Source: UBA4416 sp963422675 (lineage in GTDB: Bacteria; Bacteroidota; Bacteroidia; B-17B0; Aurantibacillaceae). From it: DNA of 64,000 nt. The translations under genes and the position numbers were made by a program. This document shows, one piece after another, positions 52,824 to 61,030 of this stretch. Each line of letters starts with the position of its first letter. Position 1 is the stretch's first letter. Location of the stretch: the NCBI GenBank assembly GCA_963422675.2, contig CAXVYS010000024.1, positions 868,001 through 932,000 of the forward strand. The letters are read 5' to 3'. The notes under the pieces were generated by a model. That model was given only the letters and a program-made list of their open reading frames with translations, did no database searches and was not told where the DNA came from.

Positions 52824-52829
52824 AGGAGG
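52824..52829 (+). promoter_or_regulatory. AGGAGG, strong SD-like sequence upstream of ftsX
   Basis: A perfect AGGAGG lies 15 nt before the GTG start of ftsX. Shine-Dalgarno sequences are rare in Bacteroidota and the spacing is long, so it may be fortuitous. No in-frame start closer to it exists. Confidence 0.3.
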
Positions 52830-52844
52830 CATAAAACAAGAAAC

Positions 52845-53714
52845 GTGTCCAGTAAAAGCCCAGCTCAAAAATTAAGAACATCTTCGGTAACCGTGGTTAT
52901 TAGCTTAGCTTTGGTATTATTTATGCTTGGTTTGTTAGGGTTGGTGGTTGTTAATGCCAATAAGCTTTCGAACCATATTAAAGAAAACATTGGCTTTCAG
53001 GTGGTATTAAAAGATACTACCACACAGGCCGAGTTAGATGTGTTAAGACAGGAATTGAGTTCTTCCACCTACTGCAAACAGGTGGATTATATTAGTAAAG
53101 ATCAGGCTGCACAGAAGTTACAGAAGGATTTGGGAGAAGATTTTATTGGATTTTTAGGATACAACCCCTTATTATCTTCTTTGGATGTAAAATTAAATTC
53201 CGATTATGCCAACATCGATAGTTTGGCAGGATTTGAAAGACAAATCATGCAAAAACATTTTGTGAAAGAAGTGATCTATCATAAAGATATGATCAAACAA
53301 GTGAATCAAAATGCAAAAGTGATTGGAATATACATTTTAGTATTCAGCAGTTTATTATTGGTAGTAGCTATCGCCTTAATTAATAACACCATTCGTTTAT
53401 CCATTTATTCAAAACGGTTTTTAATAAGAACCATGTATTTGGTGGGGGCCACACAGGGCTTTATCCGTAAGCCTTTTATTTTTAAAGGGATTCGTCAGGG
53501 AATTATTGCAGGGTTGGTAGCAGGATTTTTATTAGCGGGCTTTTTAGTATTAAGCACGCGTTACATTCCGGATCTGTTGCAATTACAGGATCCTAATTTA
53601 TTGGCAGTGCTTTTTGGTTGTATTGTTTTATTGGGCATGCTTATCTCTGGCCTCAGTGCAGCTTTATCTGTAACGCGCTACCTGCGTTTAAAAACAGACG
53701 ATCTGCATTTATAA
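52845..53714 (+). CDS. ftsX: Cell division protein FtsX
   Basis: FtsX is the membrane half of the FtsEX complex, which activates septal peptidoglycan hydrolases. The 289-residue protein starts with GTG and has a first helix near residue 20 (VVISLALVLFMLGLLGLVVV), a periplasmic loop with FQVVLKDTTT and FLGYNPLLSSLDVKL, and three further helices near the C-terminus with IALINNTIRLSIYSKRFLI between. The order matches the family. ftsE is not adjacent, as is common in Bacteroidota, but the usual downstream DUF3098-uppP genes lie at 14.7-15.8 kb instead. Confidence 0.92.
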   Translation: MSSKSPAQKLRTSSVTVVISLALVLFMLGLLGLVVVNANKLSNHIKENIGFQVVLKDTTTQAELDVLRQELSSSTYCKQVDYISKDQAAQKLQKDLGEDFIGFLGYNPLLSSLDVKLNSDYANIDSLAGFERQIMQKHFVKEVIYHKDMIKQVNQNAKVIGIYILVFSSLLLVVAIALINNTIRLSIYSKRFLIRTMYLVGATQGFIRKPFIFKGIRQGIIAGLVAGFLLAGFLVLSTRYIPDLLQLQDPNLLAVLFGCIVLLGMLISGLSAALSVTRYLRLKTDDLHL

Positions 53715-53835
53715 TTTAATTAAGGATTACAGCATACTCACCATTTTTTCCGGCATTCATTAGTTTTTTATTTTTCCCAACAGAGAACCGGATTTTTCAT
53801 ACTTACCTTAAAATAGTTAGGAGAGAAAATTAAAC

Positions 53836-53869
53836 ATAAAAAAAGACTGTCTGAAAAGACAGTCTTTTT
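53836..53869 (-). terminator. Terminator of the tRNA-His transcript
   Basis: An 11-bp perfect inverted repeat (AAAAGACTGTC at 53841-53851, complement at 53858-53868) with a 6-nt loop. On the minus strand it is followed by a run of T just 3' of the tRNA gene. The A/T-rich ends make it usable in both directions. Confidence 0.8.
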
Positions 53870-53871
53870 AG

Positions 53872-53946
53872 GGTAAATGAAGGGGCTCGAACCCTCGACC
53901 CTCGGTACCACAAACCGATGCTCTAACCAACTGAGCTACATCTACC
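53872..53946 (-). tRNA. tRNA-His (anticodon GTG)
   Basis: On the minus strand the four-arm structure can be traced: acceptor GTAGATG paired with CATTTAC (one G-T pair), the D arm GCTCAGTTGGTTAGAGC, an anticodon stem TCGGT/ACCGA enclosing TTGTGGT, and a T arm with GGTTCGA. The anticodon GTG reads histidine codons. An extra G before the acceptor (at 53946) facing C73 is the usual identity element of tRNA-His. The 3' CCA is not encoded (CCT follows). A terminator lies directly downstream. Confidence 0.93.
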
Positions 53947-54480
53947 ATTTTGGGCTACAAATGTACTAATTTTTTTGTTTTTCAAAGAAAAATTCAGAGA
54001 AAAATGTAATTTTTAAGTCAAAATTTATGGAAAATGGATAGAGAGTTTAATAAAAGCTGTCTGTTTCCGGATAAAATAGTAAGAACTCTGCTCTGTGATC
54101 CCATTTAGGAGGGCATTAGAGGCTTTTGAAAATAATTGTCGAATCATCAGGATTGTCATTTCGAGTGGCGATTGCTTGTCTTTTGAATGGATGTATCCGC
54201 AAGGCTGTTGGTATATTTTTTTGCAGGACACTGGTTTATGAGTATAACGGTTAGAGAGCTTAGGTTATTCTAGAATAAATTGTATTCAATAATTGTTGGC
54301 AATAAAAAACCAGTGAATCATCCGGCCATCAATAATTACTAACGAAAATGGCTTGAAAGCCCTTTAAAAACTGGGTAAATGCCTTGTTTGTTAAAAACAA
54401 TAAATCGATCAATCATTAAAATATATATGTTAATAAGGTTAAATTATCGACGAATGTATTATTTTTTGACAAACCCGTTT
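53947..54480. other. Intergenic region without a recognised gene
   Basis: About 530 bp between the tRNA-His gene and the next fibre-type gene. The one short open frame (54025-54231, minus) has no start signal, composition or motif that supports a gene. No hairpin with a T run, repeat copy or direct repeat of the tRNA end was found by eye. It probably contains the tRNA promoter at its left end and the regulatory region of the fibre gene at its right end. Confidence 0.5.
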
Positions 54481-54488
54481 TACATTTG
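54481..54488 (+). promoter_or_regulatory. Putative -7 box of the 411-residue fibre-type gene
   Basis: TACATTTG matches TAnnTTTG and lies 13 nt before the ATG, so the leader would be very short. A TTGACA at 54466-54471 is too close for a -33/-35 element. Confidence 0.35.
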
Positions 54489-54501
54489 ATCAAAAAACAA
54501 T

Positions 54502-55737
54502 ATGAAAAGAGTATTAACTGCCACGGCATTTTATGTTTTGACACTTGTAAATGCTAATGCCCAATCCATTCCAACAACAACCATAACAGGTAATTTAAAA
54601 GTAAACGATTCCTTACATGTAATTCATAATATTTCAACGGCAGGTGATGTAAAAGCAACGGGGGAAATAATTGCTAAAGATACAATGCGAGCCGAAAAAG
54701 ATGTGTTAGTGGATGGCAATGTTGCAATTGATGGATACCTGAAAGTAGGAAGTGATGCCTTTTTTAAAAATTCTTTAAACCTTTCCACAAATTTTGGAAT
54801 TAAATACACGCCGGCAGTTGGCGCTGTACCGGGCATTGTTTCTTTTAGTCCGTTTTCCGGTCGTTCGGTATTAGCCGTGCAGGGCAAAGTAAGAGGCTGT
54901 TCAACGTTTGCTGTAGGAGTTGTAAATACTTTTGCCGATTTGGTGCAGGTTTATAATCCAAATGGTACTACTTTATCTATGGGAGTTTTATTAAATAATA
55001 ACGAAGGCATTATTTCTTTGGAAGGAACAACAACAGGGAGTGCCGGAACGGAAGAACTATCGATAAACCCAAAGTGTGCCAATAGTGTCAATATGTGTTA
55101 TGGAGGAGGTTTTGTAACGGTAGCTAAAAACCTGGAGATAGGACAAAAAACACGTAATGCGGCTAATGCGTTAAATATTGTAACGACCATGGGTATTACA
55201 AAAGCTATTTCGGTGAATGATGGTAATACAGAAGTATTTTCTCTTTTACAAAATGGAAGTGCTGTTTTTAAAATTGGGGGTACTAATACCAATGCGCTTA
55301 CGGTATTTAACAGCTCAACGAATGTAAGTGTATTTGATATTTCAAATTCAGGAAAAACCAACATTGCCGGAGAAGTAAAAATCGGTGGACAGTTTGCTAC
55401 GACCTCGGCCTATATGCTAACAGTAAACGGACGTATTGGTGCCAGGGAAATTAAAGTGAGTATTCAAAATCCATGGCCTGATTATGTGTTCAATGAAACG
55501 TACGATTTACAAAGTTTAGAAGACGTAGAAGCATATATTCATACACACAAACATTTGCCTAACATTCCTGCAGCAGGTAAATTAAAAGAAGAGGAATGTG
55601 GGTTGGATCTGGCTCAAATGCAGGGGATGCAAATGGAAAAGATAGAGGAAATATACTTACATTTAATAGAGTTAAGTAAACAAATGAAAGACCTTAAACA
55701 CGAAAATGAATCTTTAAAAAAAGAGTTGAGTAAATAA
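54502..55737 (+). CDS. Secreted fibre-type surface protein with C-terminal coiled coil
   Basis: A 411-residue exported protein with signal peptide MKRVLTATAFYVLTLVNANA. The stem shows short left-handed repeat-like segments (HNISTAGDVKATGEIIAKD, DVLVDGNVAIDGYLKVGSD), as in trimeric beta-helix shafts. The C-terminal part has WPDYVFNETYDLQSLEDVEA, then HKHLPNIPAAGKL and a final coiled coil. That block is common at the end of Bacteroidota tail-fibre-like proteins and differs from both the S74 and collar ends of the 30-36 kb genes. No module A or B is present. It heads a group of four co-directional genes for exported proteins. Confidence 0.8.
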   Translation: MKRVLTATAFYVLTLVNANAQSIPTTTITGNLKVNDSLHVIHNISTAGDVKATGEIIAKDTMRAEKDVLVDGNVAIDGYLKVGSDAFFKNSLNLSTNFGIKYTPAVGAVPGIVSFSPFSGRSVLAVQGKVRGCSTFAVGVVNTFADLVQVYNPNGTTLSMGVLLNNNEGIISLEGTTTGSAGTEELSINPKCANSVNMCYGGGFVTVAKNLEIGQKTRNAANALNIVTTMGITKAISVNDGNTEVFSLLQNGSAVFKIGGTNTNALTVFNSSTNVSVFDISNSGKTNIAGEVKIGGQFATTSAYMLTVNGRIGAREIKVSIQNPWPDYVFNETYDLQSLEDVEAYIHTHKHLPNIPAAGKLKEEECGLDLAQMQGMQMEKIEEIYLHLIELSKQMKDLKHENESLKKELSK

Positions 55738-55772
55738 AACGTTTAAAACGCAGTTAATACCCTTGTAGATAA

Positions 55773-56291
55773 ATGAAAACAGGATTTACATATGCAGTAA
55801 TTATCATAGTGTTGTTTACTTTAAGTACCTGCAGAAAATACCCTGATGGTGGTTTTGTGAATCAAACCCGTCTGCATTTATTTGGTGGCCATAAGGTTGG
55901 TGACAGCAAAACATGGAAGTTGAAATTGTATGAGGTAAATGGGATTGATTCTACTTATTTGATTCCGGGTGCTGCTAGTATCTCTGATTTTTATGAGAAG
56001 GTTATCACTTTTACATATACAGGAAAAAACCCTTCTCCAGAATATAAAGCGAATACATTTTTATTTGAATATAAGGGGGAGCTCAATAAATCTGCTAAAC
56101 AGCTTACCATTGTAATAGGCCATAAACCGTTGACAATTGATGATTCTTTACAGTGTAAAGTGGTTGATGGTATTAAATACTTTGGTAGAAATTTATTGTA
56201 TCCTGAATCTAATAATTATGGAAAATTATGGGATATAAGAAAGTTGACAAGGCATGAATGTATTCTGGAAAGGAAACCAAGTATAATGTAA
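55773..56291 (+). CDS. Lipoprotein, tandem paralogue 1 (3' end frameshifted)
   Basis: A 172-residue lipoprotein with signal peptide and lipobox (FTLSTC). It is a close paralogue of the next gene: residues from about 8 to 60, including CRKYPDGGFVNQTRLHLFGG, are almost identical, the rest more diverged. Near the end a tandem GGAAA GGAAA (56267-56276) shifts the frame and gives the end ERKPSIM. Removing one GGAAA restores ETKYNVINSYKIILTS, which matches the end of paralogue 2. It thus seems to have lost its true C-terminus, replacing 15 residues by six, but is otherwise intact. Function is unknown. Confidence 0.7.
   Translation: MKTGFTYAVIIIVLFTLSTCRKYPDGGFVNQTRLHLFGGHKVGDSKTWKLKLYEVNGIDSTYLIPGAASISDFYEKVITFTYTGKNPSPEYKANTFLFEYKGELNKSAKQLTIVIGHKPLTIDDSLQCKVVDGIKYFGRNLLYPESNNYGKLWDIRKLTRHECILERKPSIM
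55854..55912 (+). repeat. 59-bp identical block, copy 1
   Basis: Identical to 56415-56473 in the next gene, encoding FVNQTRLHLFGGHKVGDSKT. Flanking bases differ at scattered sites. It marks recent duplication or gene conversion of the 5' half. Confidence 0.85.
56267..56276 (+). repeat. Tandem 5-bp duplication GGAAA-GGAAA
   Basis: Two direct copies of GGAAA within the 3' end of paralogue 1. Paralogue 2 lacks the extra five bases at the aligned position. The duplication changes the frame and brings in the stop at 56289-56291; the lost tail remains readable in the shifted frame to 56323. Confidence 0.8.
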
Positions 56292-56333
56292 TTAATTCCT
56301 ATAAAATTATTTTAACCTCTTAATAGAAATACG

Positions 56334-56879
56334 ATGAAAAAAGTAGAATATTTAATTACAATCATTATAGTGTTGTTTACTTTAAGCACCTGCAAAAAAT
56401 ACCCTGACGGAGGCTTTGTGAATCAAACCCGTCTGCATTTATTTGGTGGCCATAAGGTTGGTGACAGCAAAACCTGGAAGCTGAAATTATATGAAGTAAA
56501 TGGGATCGATTCTACTTATTTGATTCAGGGAGCAGGGACTATTCCTGATTTTTATGACAAGTTTGTAACTTTTAAATATGTTTCTAAAGGAGACCCTTCT
56601 ATTGAATACTCAGCAAGTACTTTTTTATGTGACTATGCGGGGATATTCGATTATACTTATAAACAGTTAACTTTAGGTATACCAGTTCCATTAACCAGAG
56701 ATGATTCTATGCAATGTAAAATAGTTGATGGCACCAGATATTGTAGTAGAAATTTATTATTTCCTGAATTTAATAATTATGGAAAATTATGGAATATTCA
56801 AAAATTAACTAAGCATGAATGTGTTTTGAAAACCAATCATAACTTAATTAATTCCTATAAGATTATTTTAACTCATTAA
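56334..56879 (+). CDS. Lipoprotein, tandem paralogue 2
   Basis: A 181-residue lipoprotein with signal peptide and lipobox (FTLSTC). It is the intact version of the preceding gene: the N-terminal third is nearly identical, the middle third is diverged (YDKFVTFKYVSKGDPSIEYS against YEKVITFTYTGKNPSPEYK), and the C-terminal SYKIILTH is complete. Its beta-strand pattern suggests a single small beta-sandwich. No enzyme motif is seen. Start of the T9SS protein follows 3 bp downstream, so the two are surely cotranscribed. Confidence 0.75.
   Translation: MKKVEYLITIIIVLFTLSTCKKYPDGGFVNQTRLHLFGGHKVGDSKTWKLKLYEVNGIDSTYLIQGAGTIPDFYDKFVTFKYVSKGDPSIEYSASTFLCDYAGIFDYTYKQLTLGIPVPLTRDDSMQCKIVDGTRYCSRNLLFPEFNNYGKLWNIQKLTKHECVLKTNHNLINSYKIILTH
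56415..56473 (+). repeat. 59-bp identical block, copy 2
   Basis: Second copy of the identical block, in paralogue 2; see 55854-55912. Confidence 0.85.
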
Positions 56880-56882
56880 GGT

Positions 56883-59222
56883 ATGAAACGGTTGAAATTT
56901 ATTGTTTTTATTGAACTACTGTTAGGTTGTAATATGTATGCTCAGCCTTTATCATTTAATGAAAATCAGCAAGCACATAGAAGGTATTGGTATTACCGTA
57001 CTCGTTTTGTAAACGATTTTATGCATATTGGCGATAAACAAGGAGATTGTATTTGTTTTCCGGAAAGGAATTATAACGATGGGTCTTCTACCTCTGCTAA
57101 AGTAGGGCCGGATCAGATCGATATTAACAACCAGTATTTAAGTGCTTTGGCCCTGGAATATAAATTGCTGAGCCGGAGCTATCAAAGTACAGATATTACA
57201 ATTAAGGAGATTTTTTATATTTTAAAGACGATCAATCGCTTGGACTCAAGAGCCGATTATTTTTGGGCTGCTAGTCCGCCAACAAACGATAATATGAGCT
57301 CTTTTCCGGAAAACACCAATTTAAACGGGTTTATGCTAAGAGAGGATATGCCACACAATTATTTTACATCAAGTAATATGAATAGTAATTATAAACATTT
57401 TAATTATGCACAAACCGAATACAATAGCACCGCCACTGCTTCTAATTTAAGCTATACGGGTCTAGGTAAGATTGATACCTTGAGCAATGAAAATAAATTT
57501 TGTAGATATATAGATTTTCCTGGAAATTATCCGGGAGGCCAACCAAAATCAGATTTAACACTTCCACATGATAAATATTACAGTATGTTTATTGCTTTTA
57601 TGATGCTCGTAAAATATATACCATCAGGGACAGAATATTACGAACATGGAGTTTTACAAACTTTTCAGGATGGGGAATCGGATATTAAGCAGGAAGTACG
57701 GAATATTACTAATCGTTGTCATCCTTACCTTAGGGGGAATTTATTCGGTGGCCCAGGTACTAATTGGATTATGGAGTATCCTGATGGTACTAATTTGCAA
57801 CACTTAGGACAACCTGCTCCTTACAGTTATCCAATAGCTAAAATGATCTGTTATATTAACGGAGGTTATCCCTGGAGCTGGCCATGTGATAGCAAACAGG
57901 ATGGATTTTCTTTAACTACTGGTCTTGCTAATTATAATACGCTGCCGTGGAACCCAATTCCTGTAGGATGGACAATAGGTAGTGAAGATGGAGCCGTTTT
58001 CATTGGCACAAATATGGCTGGAAGTAATGCTCCGGTTAAGCCTCTGGGTGGTTCACCAATACCAATCCCCACAAATGTAGCTATGCAGTTAAATTCATCA
58101 ACACATAGTGTTGAATGGACTGATCTTTTAAGACGGGTATTACATCAAAAAGGATTACTAATGAAACAAAAAAGTGTGTATGCTAATCCTATAAATGTAG
58201 CGCCTTGTACCGGACCCTATAATTTTGGAGGAGGTGATGATCCTGGTTTTGAATGGAGAAGTCAGGATAGACTCGAGCATCCTCATAGTAGAGTTAGTAA
58301 TACCCCGCCCCCCGGCAATTATCCGGGGGTGGATTATATGTTACTGCATAATTTATATTACGAATACTTAAATCAGCAAAGCGATGCCGGAAATGCAGAG
58401 TTAGGAGCTTATAAAGCAGCTTATAATTTAATGGATAATTACGATACCCAAATATGGCCTATGCAGCATACCATTTCCCCGATAGGAGGTGGAAACGGAT
58501 TGACCCAGGTTTTTTTAACGGGAGTAGATGCTAATACAAATCAAATCACGAATCCTCCGGGGCCCGGAACACTCTATACTTCTCAACAGCCTGCTTATAT
58601 TAAAGTATTTCAAAATTTAGAATCTACGGCTAATATATATGCCGCAGCATCTCCTGCGGCCCCTAATAACACCATTCCTGCAAAGATTGAATACAGGGCA
58701 GGAAAAGGAATCACTCTGAAAGATGGGTTTGAAGTAAAATACGGGGCTGATTTTTATGCTTATATAAAACGTTATGTATGTGCGGATGCCGACTATGGCA
58801 GTGGTATGAGACAAGCACAAACTAATGATGCAAGCAATGATTACATGAACGATTATATGAATGAAATGGTTCCAATCCATTATATTGAGAGCCCCCTATC
58901 AGATGCAGATAAGTACCCTTTTGAATCGGAAACGGATTATAATGAAGAGATGAATACTTTTGAAAATGCCGATGCCGGGGAGTTTAAAATTCTTCCAAAT
59001 CCGAGTACAGGAATTATAAAAATCCAAACCAAAAAACAGGATGAATATGAAACCATAGCCATGCGTATATATGATATGAGAGGGGTGTTGATCCGTTCTT
59101 TAGAGGATATTCCTGCCGAACAGGAAATTAACCTGGAAGGCTACAGCGAAGGAATTTACATGATACAAATCATGTCTTCTTATGGAAAAAGTATTACAAA
59201 GAAGGTAGAAATCATTAAGTAA
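56883..59222 (+). CDS. T9SS type A secreted protein of unknown function
   Basis: A 779-residue exported protein. The signal peptide is LKFIVFIELLLGCNMYAQ. The body of about 600 residues is rich in Tyr, Asn, Pro and Trp, with aromatic clusters such as RRYWYYRTRFVNDF; I do not recognise a catalytic domain. Near residue 600 there is the short Bacteroidota segment EYRAGKGITLKDGFEVKYGA. The end is a type A sorting domain: ILPNPSTGIIKIQ, then MRIYDMRGVLI and GIYMIQIM, ending in a Lys-rich tail. It is the last gene of the exported cassette and is convergent with nadB. Confidence 0.8.
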   Translation: MKRLKFIVFIELLLGCNMYAQPLSFNENQQAHRRYWYYRTRFVNDFMHIGDKQGDCICFPERNYNDGSSTSAKVGPDQIDINNQYLSALALEYKLLSRSYQSTDITIKEIFYILKTINRLDSRADYFWAASPPTNDNMSSFPENTNLNGFMLREDMPHNYFTSSNMNSNYKHFNYAQTEYNSTATASNLSYTGLGKIDTLSNENKFCRYIDFPGNYPGGQPKSDLTLPHDKYYSMFIAFMMLVKYIPSGTEYYEHGVLQTFQDGESDIKQEVRNITNRCHPYLRGNLFGGPGTNWIMEYPDGTNLQHLGQPAPYSYPIAKMICYINGGYPWSWPCDSKQDGFSLTTGLANYNTLPWNPIPVGWTIGSEDGAVFIGTNMAGSNAPVKPLGGSPIPIPTNVAMQLNSSTHSVEWTDLLRRVLHQKGLLMKQKSVYANPINVAPCTGPYNFGGGDDPGFEWRSQDRLEHPHSRVSNTPPPGNYPGVDYMLLHNLYYEYLNQQSDAGNAELGAYKAAYNLMDNYDTQIWPMQHTISPIGGGNGLTQVFLTGVDANTNQITNPPGPGTLYTSQQPAYIKVFQNLESTANIYAAASPAAPNNTIPAKIEYRAGKGITLKDGFEVKYGADFYAYIKRYVCADADYGSGMRQAQTNDASNDYMNDYMNEMVPIHYIESPLSDADKYPFESETDYNEEMNTFENADAGEFKILPNPSTGIIKIQTKKQDEYETIAMRIYDMRGVLIRSLEDIPAEQEINLEGYSEGIYMIQIMSSYGKSITKKVEIIK

Positions 59223-59232
59223 AACTAAAAAA

Positions 59233-60792
59233 CTACTTATCATAATTCACCATATAGTGCAAACCTATAGATTCTTTGCGCCTTATAGCGTGTTTGATAA
59301 TCAGATAACCGATACAAATTAAGTTACGCAGTTCGCCCACTTTTTGGGTTACAGTGGTTTCTTCGTAAAGGGCTTCGTTTTCTTTATAAATAATTTCCAG
59401 GCGGTCGAAAGCCCGTTTTAAGCGGAGTTCGGAGCGTACAATGCCTACATAATTACTCATGATCTGTTGTACCTCTCTTTGTGATTGGGTAATCAATACC
59501 ATTTCTTCTGCATGCTCTGTTCCTTCTGCATTCCAGTTTGGTACTTTCTCTTCAAAACCAATTTCGGTTACCATACTTTTGCCTGTTTCTGCCGCTCTGT
59601 GTGCAAATACCACGGCTTCGAGTAATGAATTACTGGCTAAGCGGTTGGCACCATGTAAGCCGGTACAGGCACATTCGCCCACAGCAAATAAATTGGTGAT
59701 GCTCGAACGGCCTTGTTTATCTGCCAAAATACCACCGCATAAATAATGCATAGCCGGTACCACCGGAATCATTTTTACAAAAGGGTCAATACCCAAACTC
59801 ATACATTTATTATAGATATTCGGAAAATGTTCAATAAATGCCTTCCTGTCAATATGCCTGCAGTCGAGGTATACAAAATCCTCACCCCGTGTTTTTAATT
59901 CGTTATCAATGGCACGTGCTACAATATCGCGGGGGGCTAAGGAAAGGCGCTCATCGTATTTCTGCATAAATTCTTTACCGTCGATGGTTTTTAAAACAGC
60001 TCCAAATCCACGAATGGCTTCCGTAATTAAAAAGCTGGGATGCTCGCCGGGGTTATACAAAGAGGTTGGATGAAACTGGACAAATTCCATATCTTTTACT
60101 CTTCCTTTGGCCCTGTAAACCATGGCAATTCCATCGCCTGTAGCAATGGTAGGGTTAGTGGTATTGGCATATACATGGCCGGCACCACCGGTAGCCATTA
60201 ATATGATCTTTGATAAAACGGTATCTATTTTTTGTGTTTTGGTATTTAAAATATAGGCTCCATAACATTTAATCCCTTCTGTATGAGAAGTAACTACCTG
60301 GCCTAAATGGTGCTGGGTAATAATATCAATGGCATAGTGATGATCGAGTACCGTAATGTTTTTGTGCTTGCGGATCTGAGCTATCAGGGCGCGTTCTATT
60401 TCGTAACCGGTAATATCTTTATAATGCAGAATGCGGTGTTTGGAATGCCCACCTTCTTTTGCCAAATCATAAGTGCCTTGTTGTGTTTTATCAAAATTGG
60501 TTCCCAGGTCTATCAGTTCTTTTACGCGGTCTGTTCCCTCTGTTACAACAATCCTCACTGTTTCAGGGTCGCATAAATTAGCTCCTGCAATAAGGGTATC
60601 TTCAATATGCTTTTCAATACTATCGGTTTCGTGCCACACCGCTGCAATACCGCCCTGCGCATATTTGGTGTTCGATTCGTCCTCATTACTTTTGGTAACA
60701 ATATATACACTTCCGTGTTCTGCCACTTTGAGGGCATAACTGAGTCCGGCAATACCGCTCCCGATGATTAAAAAATCTACTTTCTGTTGCAT
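59233..60792 (-). CDS. nadB: L-aspartate oxidase NadB
   Basis: NadB oxidises L-aspartate to iminoaspartate, the first step of de novo NAD synthesis, with FAD as cofactor. ATG 60792 is taken as start (MQQKVDFLIIGSGIAGLS), which puts the FAD-binding GxGxxG at the N-terminus; 519 residues result. Family marks are SNTKYAQGGIAAV, FHPTSLYNP, ITEAIRGFGAVL, PRDIVARAI, HYLCGGI and ECACTGLHGANRLASNSLLE. The C-terminal helical domain is complete. nadA and nadC are not adjacent. HaaO at 4.4 kb gives an alternative quinolinate source. Confidence 0.95.
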   Translation of the reverse strand: MQQKVDFLIIGSGIAGLSYALKVAEHGSVYIVTKSNEDESNTKYAQGGIAAVWHETDSIEKHIEDTLIAGANLCDPETVRIVVTEGTDRVKELIDLGTNFDKTQQGTYDLAKEGGHSKHRILHYKDITGYEIERALIAQIRKHKNITVLDHHYAIDIITQHHLGQVVTSHTEGIKCYGAYILNTKTQKIDTVLSKIILMATGGAGHVYANTTNPTIATGDGIAMVYRAKGRVKDMEFVQFHPTSLYNPGEHPSFLITEAIRGFGAVLKTIDGKEFMQKYDERLSLAPRDIVARAIDNELKTRGEDFVYLDCRHIDRKAFIEHFPNIYNKCMSLGIDPFVKMIPVVPAMHYLCGGILADKQGRSSITNLFAVGECACTGLHGANRLASNSLLEAVVFAHRAAETGKSMVTEIGFEEKVPNWNAEGTEHAEEMVLITQSQREVQQIMSNYVGIVRSELRLKRAFDRLEIIYKENEALYEETTVTQKVGELRNLICIGYLIIKHAIRRKESIGLHYMVNYDK

Positions 60793-60865
60793 AAACGATA
60801 GGGCTTTCAAGCTATTAAAGGACTAATTTATAGTTAATTTGAACTATAAGCAAAACTAATTGTTT

Positions 60866-60875
60866 ACCAATTGGT
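60866..60875. promoter_or_regulatory. ACCAATTGGT palindrome in the nadB-nfu spacer
   Basis: A perfect 10-bp palindrome about 75 bp upstream of nadB and 155 bp upstream of nfu, in their shared divergent spacer. It could be an operator for a dimeric regulator, but palindromes of this size occur by chance and no regulator is identified. Confidence 0.2.
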
Positions 60876-61030
60876 TTAAGTAATTTCATAGAGTGGAAAT
60901 GGTGTAAACCATCCATTTTTAGCATTTTTTTAATTCTTTTGATCAGAAAAAAAGAAAATAGTATAAAAAAGGAAGTATCATAAATTAATAATGATTAAGT
61001 ATCTTTACACATTCAATTAATATAACCACA

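Noticed and set aside
54025..54231. 68-codon minus-strand frame in the gene-free region
   Set aside because: No promoter-like box, no recognisable motif and a composition (many Lys, Gln, Ser) that can arise by chance; not supported as a gene.
54466..54471. TTGACA as a sigma-70 -35 element
   Set aside because: It lies only 9 bp before the TACATTTG box and Bacteroidota sigma factor does not use TTGACA; the spacing fits neither model. A similar TTGACT near 4976 has the same fault.
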